Source: an uncultured Bacteroidia bacterium
GTDB taxonomy: Bacteria > Bacteroidota > Bacteroidia > Bacteroidales > Prolixibacteraceae
Length of the DNA: 46,666 nucleotides
Assembly (NCBI GenBank): GCA_903927965.1
Contig: CAIYPA010000543.1
Coordinates: forward strand, 1-46,666
Direction of reading: 5' to 3'
Under the pieces are notes generated by a model. It was given only the letters and a program-made list of their open reading frames with translations, searched no databases and was not told the DNA's origin. Each line of letters starts with the position of its first letter. The first letter of the stretch is position 1. Shown here piece after piece: positions 16,888 through 25,558 of this stretch. A program made the position numbers and the translations under genes.

Positions 16888-17826
16888 ATGCTCCCATTTT
16901 CAGTTACCATATTAGGCAGTAGCTCTGCACAACCAACTACAAACAGATTTCCAACCTCACAGGTTGTAAGCCTGAACGAGAAATTATACCTTATCGATTG
17001 TGGAGAAGGGGCCCAAATTCAACTTCGCAGGTTTAAAATTAAAACTGGCAAGATCAACCACATTTTTATTTCCCACCTGCATGGGGACCACATTTTTGGA
17101 CTGCCCGGATTAATTTCGACATTGGCCCTAGGAGGCAAAAAAGGTGAATTACACATCTATGCCCATTCAGAACTGAAAATAATGATGGAACACCTGATGA
17201 AATTCATGAACGAATTTGTCGATTTCAAGGTAGTTTACCATCCATTGAATTTTAAAAAGAGGTCAATCATCCATGAAGATTCAAAATTGACCATAGAGTC
17301 GTTTCCTTTAAAACACCGTATTCCATGTTGCGGGTTCTTATTTACCGAAAAGCAACATGAACTACATCTAAGGGGAGATGTAATTGATGAACTGAAGATT
17401 TCAATTGCAGGCCGAGTCGCCATCAAAGGTGGTGCTGATTATCAGCTTACAAATGGTCAGGTCATACCAAATAAGAAACTTACCTTTCCTCCAGATCCAA
17501 TCCGCTCTTATGCTTTTTGCACGGATACGGTGTGCCGGAAACAGATTATCCCAATTATTCAAAACGTTGATCTGCTTTATCATGAAGCGACATTTGCAGA
17601 TGATTTGAGTGAACTCGCCCTTAAAACTTACCACACAACTGCAAGGCAGGCAGCAGTCCTTGCATCGGAATCTAATGTTAAAAAATTAATTATCGGGCAT
17701 TTCTCGAGCCGTTATAAAAATGTCGATCCCCTTGTTGAGGAAGCCAGGGTCATATTCCCAAATACTTTCCCAGCCAACGACGGGGACAGGTTTGAGGTTG
17801 GACCAGCGACAAAATTGCTTTTATAA
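16888..17826 (+). CDS. rnz: Ribonuclease Z
   Basis: A 312-residue metallo-beta-lactamase-fold endoribonuclease that trims the 3' ends of tRNA precursors. Seen in the sequence are the N-terminal LGSSSAQPT and DCGEGAQIQ segments, the zinc motif SHLHGDHIFGLPG near residues 61-73, an AFCTDT aspartate motif near 210, LYHEATF near 228 and the final IIGHFSSRY histidine motif near 270. The length matches the short bacterial form. The spacing GEGAQIQLRR is typical of RNase Z rather than other lactamase-fold enzymes. It starts 24 bp after the rpsA terminator. tRNA-Asp genes without an encoded CCA lie 3.3 kb away, in keeping with a need for this enzyme. Confidence 0.95.
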   Translation: MLPFSVTILGSSSAQPTTNRFPTSQVVSLNEKLYLIDCGEGAQIQLRRFKIKTGKINHIFISHLHGDHIFGLPGLISTLALGGKKGELHIYAHSELKIMMEHLMKFMNEFVDFKVVYHPLNFKKRSIIHEDSKLTIESFPLKHRIPCCGFLFTEKQHELHLRGDVIDELKISIAGRVAIKGGADYQLTNGQVIPNKKLTFPPDPIRSYAFCTDTVCRKQIIPIIQNVDLLYHEATFADDLSELALKTYHTTARQAAVLASESNVKKLIIGHFSSRYKNVDPLVEEARVIFPNTFPANDGDRFEVGPATKLLL

Positions 17827-17849
17827 TTCGACGAGACTTTCCATTTATA

Positions 17850-18024
17850 GCTATTGGCAACTGGCGGCTGGCAATTGGCTGTCTTCAAATATGGATATTG
17901 CAATCAAAATAAAAACACGAATATAATATGTTATATATCAATATAATAGAGATAAATAAGTTCTTTTCAATAGCAATATCCAATTTTCATAGATGCCAGT
18001 TGCCAGCCGCCAGTAGCAAATAGC
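17850..18024. repeat. 175-bp imperfect palindromic element
   Basis: The arm at 17850-17880 (GCTATTGGCAACTGGCGGC and on) matches the reverse complement of 17995-18024 at nearly every position. The similarity goes on inward (GGATATTG on both arms near 17892 and 17975) to an AT-rich centre near 17937. It lies between the convergent rnz and helicase genes. The layout fits a small non-coding repeat, such as a MITE-like or REP-like element, or a two-way terminator. Copies elsewhere cannot be checked here. Confidence 0.65.
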
Positions 18025-18082
18025 ATCAAAATAGAATAACAATTACAGCGTTCGCATTATCTTCATCTGAGGATCAATCTGG

Positions 18083-19516
18083 CTATTTAATCTCCTCATC
18101 CTCAAAAAATTCTTTGTTGAAGTTGACAAGATAGAGTTTTTCGGTCGGACGTGTGAAGGCAGTATAAATCCACCGGAGATATTCATGGTCGATCATCTCT
18201 TCGGTCAAGTAACCATGGTCAATAAACACAGCCTTCCATTGGCCACCCTGCGATTTGTGGCAAGTTAAGGCATACGCGAATTTCACCTGGAGTGCATTAA
18301 AGTATTCATTCTCCTTGATTTTTTCCCAAAGGGCACGTTTGTTGCGGATTTCGGGGTAATCAAGGGCAATTTCCTCAAACAATTTTTTCTGGTCAGCCTG
18401 TGTCAGCGATGCAGCTTCAAGGGTCAAAGTGTCGAGAATGATCTTACAATCGATCTCAACATCCTTGTAATCAATAAATTTCAAAGTAACGTTTACAAAG
18501 TGGAACCCATATTTCTCCTCATATTTCCGAACCTTCAAAACTTCAGCGATATCACCGTTCGCAATAAAACCCAATTCTTCCGATTGTTTTGCCCAATGGT
18601 AGTTATTTTTGACGTTCATTACCAGATCACCATTAGACAACTGTTCCTCGCGGTAAAGGACTGCTCTTCTGATCCCTTCATTGAATTTATTGGCCCTTTT
18701 ATTTGACCTTGTCACAACTATCGTCTCGTCTATTCCATATTTATGATAACAGTTTGAAATCTCCTCTATAAGGTCCGCACCACCGATGCGCTTAATATCG
18801 TCAAAACCCGAAAATTTAATTTTCCAATATCCTTCAGGGTTATCCGATTGCAGCAGGTTCCTGATGACCGTAGCATTTTCAAGAATGCCTGATTTTTGTG
18901 CCTGCCTGACAACCTGGGTCAATTCGCTTTTGAACACTTCAAGGTCGAAATATTTCAATTCCTCCTCCTCAAGTGCAGGGCTTAAACTGAACCCAACCGG
19001 AGGAAGCTGTGCGGTATCGCCGGATAAGATCAATCTGCAGTTTTCACCTGTCATCACATATTCGACAACATCTGCTAAAAGATTCCCTGAGCCAAAAATG
19101 TTGTTTTCCTGTGGCAGGTTTGAAATCATGGACGCTTCATCTATAATAAATATTGTATTGGTGTGCAGGTTCCTATCGAGGCTGAATTTCCCATATCCAT
19201 CGGTTGTACTTTGTTGCCTGTAAATCTTCTTATGTATTGTTGTTGCTGGCCTACCAGAATACTTCGATAAGACTTTTGAAGCCCTTCCTGTAGGGGCAAG
19301 TAAAACTGTCTTCATCTTTAATGTGTCGAGGACACTCACAAGGGCACTAAGTGCTGTTGTTTTACCCGTTCCGGCATATCCTTTTAAAAGGAAAACGGCA
19401 TCGGAACTTTCAAAGGTGATGAATTCGGCTAATTTATTGGCCATCTCTAACTGACAATCAGTTGGCTCAAATTTTATCTCACTGACGATCAGATTTGAAA
19501 TGTATTTTTTTAACAT
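18083..19516 (-). CDS. RecD-like AAA ATP-dependent DNA helicase
   Basis: A 477-residue superfamily 1B helicase. The Walker A loop GYAGTGKTT lies at about residues 46-54. A PTGRAS motif near 75 and the Walker B IIDEAS near 124 follow. SGDTAQLPPVG near 165 is motif III, a VVRQ segment lies near 203, TCHKSQGGQW near 415 is motif V, and YTAFTRPTEKLYL closes the protein as motif VI. Such stand-alone RecD/TraA-like proteins are widespread in Bacteroidota and are often annotated as exodeoxyribonuclease V subunits, but no recB or recC partner is here. I chose the ATG at 19516; the longer frame to 19624 would overlap the divergent DUF3822 gene and lacks conserved residues. Repair or recombination is the likely role. 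Confidence 0.88.
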   Translation of the reverse strand: MLKKYISNLIVSEIKFEPTDCQLEMANKLAEFITFESSDAVFLLKGYAGTGKTTALSALVSVLDTLKMKTVLLAPTGRASKVLSKYSGRPATTIHKKIYRQQSTTDGYGKFSLDRNLHTNTIFIIDEASMISNLPQENNIFGSGNLLADVVEYVMTGENCRLILSGDTAQLPPVGFSLSPALEEEELKYFDLEVFKSELTQVVRQAQKSGILENATVIRNLLQSDNPEGYWKIKFSGFDDIKRIGGADLIEEISNCYHKYGIDETIVVTRSNKRANKFNEGIRRAVLYREEQLSNGDLVMNVKNNYHWAKQSEELGFIANGDIAEVLKVRKYEEKYGFHFVNVTLKFIDYKDVEIDCKIILDTLTLEAASLTQADQKKLFEEIALDYPEIRNKRALWEKIKENEYFNALQVKFAYALTCHKSQGGQWKAVFIDHGYLTEEMIDHEYLRWIYTAFTRPTEKLYLVNFNKEFFEDEEIK

Positions 19517-19561
19517 ATGGGTTATTTTGGAGGAAATTAGGGCAAAGGTTCGTATTTTTTT

Positions 19562-19569
19562 TAAATTTG
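19562..19569 (+). promoter_or_regulatory. -7 box (TAAATTTG) of the DUF3822-rsmD operon
   Basis: TAAATTTG matches TAnnTTTG and lies 40 bp before the DUF3822 start. It falls inside the longer reading frame of the divergent helicase, which supports the shorter helicase start. Confidence 0.5.
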
Positions 19570-19608
19570 CAGCCATGTGAAGCAATTCATTGAGAATAAA
19601 AATGGAAA

Positions 19609-20460
19609 ATGCGCGATATCTCATTTATTGACAAGACTTTCGATCTCACAAAAACTCATTTATACCATTTATCCATCCAGATAAGTCTCGATGGATTATG
19701 TTTCGTTGTTCTTGACATCCCCAAAGGGAAATATATTCAATTGAACGAAAAACACTTTTTTCTGAAAAGACCAAGATTACTTTTAAAACATGTCCAGCAG
19801 GTAATTGAATCTGATGAGATTTTCAATTGCGAATTTAAAAGTGTCGAGATCCTTTATGCCTCACGTAAATTCACACTGGTACCACAGTCCTTTTTCGGAA
19901 AAGGAAGCATGGAAAAATACCTTTGGTTCAACAATCAGGAAGAAAAGGGTTATCTTGTTGGTAAGAACCTCCTCCCCAAAGCAGGATGTTATTGTATTTT
20001 CGATATCCCACAAAATCTGGGATCCTTTCTTTCCCTCAAATTCCCAAAGGTAATCGTTAAGCACAATCTATTTCCTCTTATTGAGGATTCATTAAAACGG
20101 AACAGGTCATTTTCGGAGCGTGAGCAGGTCCATCTCAACTTTTTTCGCGACAATTTCGAGGTGGCAATCATAAAAGGCTCCAAATTAAATTATTGCAATA
20201 TTTTTAATTACCTTACCGAAAGAGACATACTTTTTCATGTGTTGCTTATATTCGACCAATTGAAATTACCAACAAGTTCCACGGAACTTGTTTTGCATGG
20301 TCAGCTTCCACAGGTTTCGCCCGTATATCATCTGTTCAAAAAATACATCCGTCAAACCATGTTTGCAAATCTTGACACAACCTTTCAATACAGTTACACA
20401 TTTGCTCAATTACCCGAGCATTATTATTCTTCAATATTAAGTGCTTATAAATGCGAATAA
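19609..20460 (+). CDS. DUF3822 family protein
   Basis: A 283-residue protein of the DUF3822 family, found in Bacteroidota. The family usually begins with a strand-rich segment such as the LSIQISLDGLCFVVLD seen here near residues 21-36, and appears to adopt an actin/hexokinase-like duplicated fold, though no catalytic residues can be named. It has no signal peptide or membrane segment, so it should be cytoplasmic. The last 10 bp overlap rsmD, and this pairing is, to my knowledge, common in the phylum. A role linked to ribosome modification is therefore possible but unproven. The start at 19609 is the first ATG in frame and lies 40 bp beyond a good -7 box. Confidence 0.8.
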   Translation: MRDISFIDKTFDLTKTHLYHLSIQISLDGLCFVVLDIPKGKYIQLNEKHFFLKRPRLLLKHVQQVIESDEIFNCEFKSVEILYASRKFTLVPQSFFGKGSMEKYLWFNNQEEKGYLVGKNLLPKAGCYCIFDIPQNLGSFLSLKFPKVIVKHNLFPLIEDSLKRNRSFSEREQVHLNFFRDNFEVAIIKGSKLNYCNIFNYLTERDILFHVLLIFDQLKLPTSSTELVLHGQLPQVSPVYHLFKKYIRQTMFANLDTTFQYSYTFAQLPEHYYSSILSAYKCE

Positions 20461-20984
20461 TTGGTGGAATTTTCAAAAGTCGCGCCTTCAGTCCGGGAAA
20501 AAATTTCAGGGCACGCCCAACAACAGATTTTGCGCGTGAAAATCTGTTCAACATTTTAAACAACCGGTACGAATTCGACAATAAGCGGGTACTTGATCTT
20601 TTCAGTGGGACTGGTTGCATCTCTTTTGAATTTGTTTCACGCGGTTGCCTGGATGTCACCAGTATTGAGCTTGACCGTTTCCATTATGCCTTTATCTGTT
20701 CAGTCGTTGAGAAACTGGGAATTAAAAGTTCTCTTCGCGTCCTAAATGCCGATGTATTTAAGTTCATAGGGCGATCAGCAGAAAGCTTCAACCTGATTTT
20801 TGCCGATCCTCCTTACGAATTGAAACGATTGGCGGAGTTGCCCGACCTTATCCTGAACAGAAAGCTATTGTCGGAAGGCGGACTGTTCATTTTGGAGCAT
20901 GGGAAAACAAATGATTTCTCAAAACATGTTCGCTTTAAAGAATTACGTACTTATGGAAGTGTCCATTTTTCCTTTTTTGAATGA
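20451..20984 (+). CDS. rsmD: 16S rRNA (guanine(966)-N(2))-methyltransferase RsmD
   Basis: A 177-residue class I SAM-dependent methyltransferase. It begins with the family signature MRIIGG, followed by RARPTTDFARENLFNIL (residues 22-38), the SAM-binding loop LDLFSGTGCISFE (about 49-61), the acidic IELD (about 77) and the catalytic ADPPYE (about 120-125). RsmD methylates G966 of 16S rRNA on the assembled small subunit. The length and motif order fit well. It overlaps DUF3822 by 10 bp, implying translational coupling. Confidence 0.93.
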   Translation: MRIIGGIFKSRAFSPGKNFRARPTTDFARENLFNILNNRYEFDNKRVLDLFSGTGCISFEFVSRGCLDVTSIELDRFHYAFICSVVEKLGIKSSLRVLNADVFKFIGRSAESFNLIFADPPYELKRLAELPDLILNRKLLSEGGLFILEHGKTNDFSKHVRFKELRTYGSVHFSFFE

Positions 20985-21064
20985 ATTCATCTAAACATAA
21001 CCAATTGATTGTTTGTCATTTATCTTCATTTTTGTCTTTTTTTTATCTTATTGCGGCTGATACA

Positions 21065-21094
21065 TTTGCAGTATTGAAAAATGGTGTATATTTG
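21065..21094 (+). promoter_or_regulatory. Promoter of the tRNA-Asp pair
   Basis: TTTG at 21065-21068 and TATATTTG at 21087-21094, 18 bp apart, fit the -33/-7 consensus. Transcription would start about 50 bp before the first tRNA. Confidence 0.6.
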
Positions 21095-21151
21095 CAGCAC
21101 TTTAAGAATTAGGATTAAAGAGCGTTCCAGACAATATTGAAAAATAAAAAT

Positions 21152-21225
21152 GGTTTGGTAGTTCAGTTGGTTAGAATACATGCCTGTCACGCATGGGGTC
21201 GCGGGTTCGAGTCCCGTCCAGACCG
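21152..21225 (+). tRNA. tRNA-Asp (anticodon GTC), copy 1
   Basis: A 74-nt cloverleaf. The acceptor stem GGTTTGG pairs with CCAGACC (one G-T pair), the discriminator is G, the anticodon GTC is at 21186-21188 in the loop CTGTCAC, and the T arm contains GGTTCGAGTCC. The 3' CCA is not encoded and must be added after processing. Confidence 0.95.
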
Positions 21226-21253
21226 CTCTCTTTTTAAGTCTTGAAATTCTTTT

Positions 21254-21327
21254 GGTTTGGTAGTTCAGTTGGTTAGAATACATGCCTGTCACGCATGGGG
21301 TCGCGGGTTCGAGTCCCGTCCAGACCG
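21254..21327 (+). tRNA. tRNA-Asp (anticodon GTC), copy 2
   Basis: Identical in all 74 nt to copy 1, including the bases just outside each end, and 28 bp downstream of it. This is a recent tandem duplication or one kept identical by gene conversion. The CCA end is not encoded. Confidence 0.95.
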
Positions 21328-21495
21328 CAAAAGCTTCAGATTTTATCTGGAGCTTTTGTCTTTTAATCAGGATAGGCCTGTTTTGTCGGATCCAATTAGA
21401 TTTCCCGACCAACACGATGAAGGTTCTTTGTCAGTCGAAAATTTTAAGCTTACCATCTATGAATTTTAGTACTTTCGTACAAATAAAAGTAAAAC

Positions 21496-22380
21496 ATGTT
21501 CGAGAATCTTAATCATCCATATCCGTTTAACAACAATTTTAAACACAATCTGAAAACCATAGGATTGGTAGGAATGGGGTTTATGCTTTTTCTTCTCTAT
21601 TTCCAGCCCTTGGGGATAAATTTCCTCAAATCGGAGCGTGATAGTTACTTTGTTTTGGGCGCCGGATTTATGAGTACAGGAACTCTTTTTGCCAACACAT
21701 TATTTTTGCCAGGTCTTATGCCAGAGGTATTTAACCCCTCGCGATGGACCATCAAGAAAGAGATGATCTGGAACTTCTGGCTTTTCGGCAATCTGTTTGT
21801 GATCTTATCGCTGATGGCATGGATAGTGAACAGGGTCCAATTGACAGAACTTCCGATATTCAGGACCGGTGGATTGGCATTGCTCCCGCTGGTTCTGTTT
21901 AACCTTATCAACTACAACCACTCTTTAAAGGATAAAATGGTGAGCGTACTTGACAATAGCCGGAAACACTGGTTTCATGAAGACAAACCAGACCAGATAC
22001 CCTTGACCATGGTGACGGAAGTGGTGCCTGATTTCAATATTATAGCAGAGAATGGCAAAGATTTTTTTTCAGCCCGTTTGGAAGACATCCTGGTTTTTCA
22101 CTCCTCCGGCAATTATATTGAGATTTATTGGCTCGAAAACCAGATCAAACGAAAAAAACTGTTCCGACAAACATTTGCTTTTATTGAACAATACATGAAG
22201 GATAGGGTGGAGTTCCAAAAATGCCACCGTTGTTGGATTGTCAACCTTAAAATGATCAATTCAATTACAGGAAACTCCAAAGGCTATTTTATAGAAATGA
22301 ACAAGCTTGGATTTAATGTACCTGTTTCGCGAAACTACATTTCAGCCATCCGATCGTTGTTTCCCATTCCAGCTAAATAA
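21496..22380 (+). CDS. Membrane-anchored LytTR transcriptional regulator
   Basis: A 294-residue protein. The N-terminal half has about four hydrophobic helices (near residues 21-39, 49-70, 85-108 and 118-134). The C-terminal third is a LytTR DNA-binding domain: EDILVFHSSGNYIEIYW near 197, KKLFRQTFAFIEQYM, FQKCHRCWIVNL with the usual conserved arginine-containing strand, and FNVPVSRNYISAIR at the end. The layout is that of membrane-bound LytTR regulators in Bacteroidota, which bind DNA from the membrane without a receiver domain. The signal and target genes are unknown. A near-consensus -7 box (TACTTTCG, 21470-21477) lies just upstream. Confidence 0.88.
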   Translation: MFENLNHPYPFNNNFKHNLKTIGLVGMGFMLFLLYFQPLGINFLKSERDSYFVLGAGFMSTGTLFANTLFLPGLMPEVFNPSRWTIKKEMIWNFWLFGNLFVILSLMAWIVNRVQLTELPIFRTGGLALLPLVLFNLINYNHSLKDKMVSVLDNSRKHWFHEDKPDQIPLTMVTEVVPDFNIIAENGKDFFSARLEDILVFHSSGNYIEIYWLENQIKRKKLFRQTFAFIEQYMKDRVEFQKCHRCWIVNLKMINSITGNSKGYFIEMNKLGFNVPVSRNYISAIRSLFPIPAK

Positions 22381-22607
22381 TTTTTTGAGGTTAGGTTACC
22401 AAATACCTGCATCTTTTCGTCCCCCGAAAATCCGTATTTCATCCCAAAACTGCGCATTTCTGCCCATTTTGTGTAAGATAAACCATATTTTATAGATGCA
22501 TTGTAATACTCGTTACTATTGCGCAGAATTTCAGAAAGCGAAATTTTCCGGGTTCGAAATTTAAAGCGTTTTTGTTACATGTATTTATTTTCAATCAAAG
22601 TTAATTA

Positions 22608-23699
22608 ATGAAAAATCTTACCATTGGAGGTTTGAAAATTAATCTGCCCATTATCCAGGGTGGGATGGGTGTAGGCATTTCTTTAAACGGATTGGCCTCT
22701 GCTGTTGCGAATGAAGGCGGCGTAGGAGTAATATCGCCAGCCGGAATAGGTTTTCTCTACAAACAGCACTCCGCTGACTACCTTGAAAATTGCATTTTCG
22801 GACTTTCAGAGGAAATCAGAAGGGCACGCGAAAAAACCAGGGGCATTTTAGGTGTAAATATCATGGTAGCTTTATCCAACTATGCCGATTTAGTAAAAAC
22901 TTCCATAAAGGAGGGAATCGACATTATCTTTTCTGGTGCCGGATTGCCACTTGATTTGCCTAAATATCTCACATCCGATTCAAAAACACGCCTCGTGCCA
23001 ATAGTATCATCGGCAAGGGGAGCCGCATTGATTTGTAACAAATGGAAGGCAAATTACGATTATTTGCCGGATGCCATCGTTGTTGAAGGACCCAAAGCAG
23101 GAGGTCACCTTGGATTTAAAGTGGAACAACTTGAAGACGAGAATTTCTCGCTTGAACGGATCATTCCTGAAGTGATTGCTGTCGCTAAGGAAATCGGTGA
23201 AAAAAATGGTCGTTACATACCCGTAATAGCAGCAGGAGGTATTTACACAGGTGCAGACATTGACAAATATTTTGAAATGGGTGTTGCAGGTGTACAAATG
23301 GGCACCCGCTTTGTGACGACTGTTGAATGTGATGCTTCAGACAAATTTAAACAGGCCTATATTAATGCACAACCATCGGATGTAAGGATCATTAAAAGTC
23401 CAGTCGGAATGCCGGGTCGCGCCATATCAAGCCATTTCCTGGATGAAGTGGATGCTGGAAACAAACAACCCAAAAATTGCCCTGTCAATTGCATTAAAAC
23501 ATGCGATATTAACACAGCACCCTATTGTATCATTGCAAGTTTAACTGCTGCCCTTAAAGGCAATTTCAAACATGGGTATGCCTTTGCGGGCAGCAACGTC
23601 TGGCGGAACGACAAGATTGTAACAGTGAAAGAATTGGTCAATACATTGATCCAGGAATTCAATGAATACCGGAGCAAAATTAGTCTATCGTTGGCATAA
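22608..23699 (+). CDS. Nitronate monooxygenase-like FMN enzyme with Cys-rich tail
   Basis: A 363-residue TIM-barrel flavoprotein of the nitronate monooxygenase / FabK-like family. Landmarks are the N-terminal LPIIQGGMGVGIS (14-26), GVLGVN-type strand GILGVNIMVALSNY (near 85), VEGPKAGGHLGF (near 159-170, holding the catalytic-type histidine), PVIAAGGIYTGADI (near 205) and GVQMGTRFVTTVEC (near 225). A cysteine cluster follows near residues 290-310 (CPVNC, then C after three residues, and C after seven). The family oxidises alkyl nitronates, or reduces enoyl-ACP in the FabK branch. The cysteine tail sets this subfamily apart and its exact substrate is open. It has no signal peptide. A terminator follows the gene. 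Confidence 0.85.
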   Translation: MKNLTIGGLKINLPIIQGGMGVGISLNGLASAVANEGGVGVISPAGIGFLYKQHSADYLENCIFGLSEEIRRAREKTRGILGVNIMVALSNYADLVKTSIKEGIDIIFSGAGLPLDLPKYLTSDSKTRLVPIVSSARGAALICNKWKANYDYLPDAIVVEGPKAGGHLGFKVEQLEDENFSLERIIPEVIAVAKEIGEKNGRYIPVIAAGGIYTGADIDKYFEMGVAGVQMGTRFVTTVECDASDKFKQAYINAQPSDVRIIKSPVGMPGRAISSHFLDEVDAGNKQPKNCPVNCIKTCDINTAPYCIIASLTAALKGNFKHGYAFAGSNVWRNDKIVTVKELVNTLIQEFNEYRSKISLSLA

Positions 23700-23723
23700 T
23701 TAAATTCAAAATCACATAATATT

Positions 23724-23759
23724 AAGGGTGAACTCATTGCGTGTTCATCCTTTCTTTTT
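23724..23759 (+). terminator. Rho-independent terminator of the nitronate monooxygenase-like gene
   Basis: AAGGGTGAAC (23724-23733) pairs with GTTCATCCTT (23743-23752), with one G-T pair and a 9-nt loop, followed by TCTTTTT. Confidence 0.75.
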
Positions 23760-23867
23760 ACGGCCATCATTGATAATAGGCAAAAGGGAAATCTCAAAAT
23801 TTGGATCCCCCATAATACTGATTTTGATCTAATCTTCACATGTAGCTGGATTTGCCATTAATCTTTT

Positions 23868-23875
23868 TAATTTTG
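23868..23875 (+). promoter_or_regulatory. -7 box (TAATTTTG) of the S41 protease gene
   Basis: TAATTTTG matches TAnnTTTG. Its position, 22 bp before the ATG at 23898, argues for that start over the upstream in-frame codon at 23877. Confidence 0.55.
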
Positions 23876-23897
23876 GGTGATTTTTAAAATTGTAAGT

Positions 23898-25508
23898 ATG
23901 AAATATTCCAACATGATAAAAGGTGGGTTTCTGTTCCTGCTAATACTCTTATCTTCAATACATCAATCATCATTTGCACAGGATGTGCAACTTCAGGCAA
24001 TAAAATTCGGCAGGGTGTTGAACCTCCTTGAAAGTTATTACGTTGATACGACCAATGTAAAAAAATTGACTGAAAATGCGATAACTGAAGTACTTTCGTC
24101 ATTGGATCCCCATTCAGTTTACATCTCAAAAGATGAAGTTGAGGAGATGAACCAACCACTTGAGGGTAGTTTTGAAGGGATTGGAATCTCATTTAATATT
24201 TATAAGGATTCATTGATCGTAATGACGACCATTCCTGGTGGTCCTTCTGAGCGCGTCGGGCTTAGACCTGGTGACCGGATCGTAAAGGTGGATGAGAAAA
24301 AGATCGTAGGAATAGGTTTAAAAAATACGGATGTTTTTAAGCTTTTAAGAGGTGACAAAGGGACAAAGGTCCATCTGAAAATTCTTAGAAAGGGTGAGCC
24401 TGAACCATTGGAATTTACTATTATCAGGGATAAAATACCCATTTTTAGCGTGGATGCGTCTTTTATGCTTGACAAATCGACTGCATACATCAAACTCAAC
24501 AAGTTTGCTGCCACAACAATGTCGGAGTATAAAAAGGCGATGGATGAGCTTAACCACAAGTCAAAGGTTAAGAACCTTGTTTTAGACTTACGTGGGAATG
24601 GAGGCGGATTTTTGGGCGCAGCATATGAGTTGGCAAATCAATTTCTTCCCGAGAAAAAACTGATCGTCTATACAGAAGGGACACATAGTCCGAGAAGGGA
24701 TTACAATTCGACAACCCAGGGCGAGTTTATTTCCGGTAATCTCATCATATTAATTGACGAGGGTTCCGCTTCAGCCTCGGAAATTGTCTCAGGAGCCATT
24801 CAGGACTGGGACCGTGGGGTATTAATCGGTAGGCGGACTTTTGGCAAGGGATTGGTACAGCAACCATTTCCTTTAACCGATGGCTCAATGATCCGTTTAA
24901 CCACAGCACATTATTACACACCCGCCGGAAGGAACATTCAGAAACCATATAAAGACGATATCAAAAATTACAGGAACGATTATGCAAAACGATATGAAAA
25001 AGGGGAGTTGTTCAGTAAGGACAGCATCTCTTTCCCAGATTCTTTAATGATGAAAACCCTGATTACCAAGCGCAAAGTTTATGCAGGGGGTGGGATTATG
25101 CCCGATATCTTTGTCCCGATGGACACATCCATGTACTATCGGTATTTCAATAATTTGATCCGAAAAAATGTACTTTTCCCTTATGTTGTAGGTTATGTCG
25201 ATAAAAACAGGGATCAGTTAAAAGCCAGTTACAAAACATATGATGATTTCAAGGCCGGTTTTTCAGTGGGTGATGAAATGTTGAACGATTTGGCTGTGGC
25301 AGGTGAAAAGGACAGCATTAAAAGAGACGACAAAAGTTTGAAGATTTCAGGGGCCATCATTTCCAGACAAATTAAAGCACTGATTGCCAGGGATATCTAT
25401 GAACCAGGGGATTATTACAAAATAATGATGGAAGATGACAAGGAAATAGAAAAATCACTTGAGATACTTTCCGATCAAAAGATATTTAATCGATATTTGA
25501 ATAAATAG
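23898..25508 (+). CDS. C-terminal processing peptidase, S41 family
   Basis: A 536-residue exported serine protease of the CtpA/Prc type. It begins with a signal peptide (MKYSNMIKGGFLFLLILLSS). A helical region with LDPHSVYIS follows, then a PDZ domain (about residues 75-165; GLRPGDRIVKVD). The S41 core holds AYIKLNKF, VKNLVLDLRGNGGGFL, the nucleophile region DEGSASASEIVSG (about 287-299) and the lysine of GRRTFGKGLVQ (about 317), giving a Ser-Lys dyad. The C-terminal 160 residues are an all-alpha extension typical of Bacteroidota members. The protein acts in the periplasm on C-termini of exported proteins. The start at 23898 is chosen because of the -7 box and the signal peptide. Confidence 0.92.
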   Translation: MKYSNMIKGGFLFLLILLSSIHQSSFAQDVQLQAIKFGRVLNLLESYYVDTTNVKKLTENAITEVLSSLDPHSVYISKDEVEEMNQPLEGSFEGIGISFNIYKDSLIVMTTIPGGPSERVGLRPGDRIVKVDEKKIVGIGLKNTDVFKLLRGDKGTKVHLKILRKGEPEPLEFTIIRDKIPIFSVDASFMLDKSTAYIKLNKFAATTMSEYKKAMDELNHKSKVKNLVLDLRGNGGGFLGAAYELANQFLPEKKLIVYTEGTHSPRRDYNSTTQGEFISGNLIILIDEGSASASEIVSGAIQDWDRGVLIGRRTFGKGLVQQPFPLTDGSMIRLTTAHYYTPAGRNIQKPYKDDIKNYRNDYAKRYEKGELFSKDSISFPDSLMMKTLITKRKVYAGGGIMPDIFVPMDTSMYYRYFNNLIRKNVLFPYVVGYVDKNRDQLKASYKTYDDFKAGFSVGDEMLNDLAVAGEKDSIKRDDKSLKISGAIISRQIKALIARDIYEPGDYYKIMMEDDKEIEKSLEILSDQKIFNRYLNK

Positions 25509-25558
25509 TATAATCTGATTGGTCACTAAATTCAACCCTCTATTTTAACATATTGAAT

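Noticed and set aside
19517-19624. N-terminal extension of the RecD-like helicase
   Set aside because: The extra 36 residues overlap the divergent gene and its promoter and precede the conserved core without family similarity.
21026-21415. Minus-strand reading frame with two repeats of WTGLEPATPCVTGM
   Set aside because: It is the antisense of the two tRNA-Asp genes; this peptide is a well-known false protein from tRNA loci.
25553-25558. TTG start of pnuC upstream of the ATG
   Set aside because: The ATG two codons later is a better start and nothing supports the TTG.
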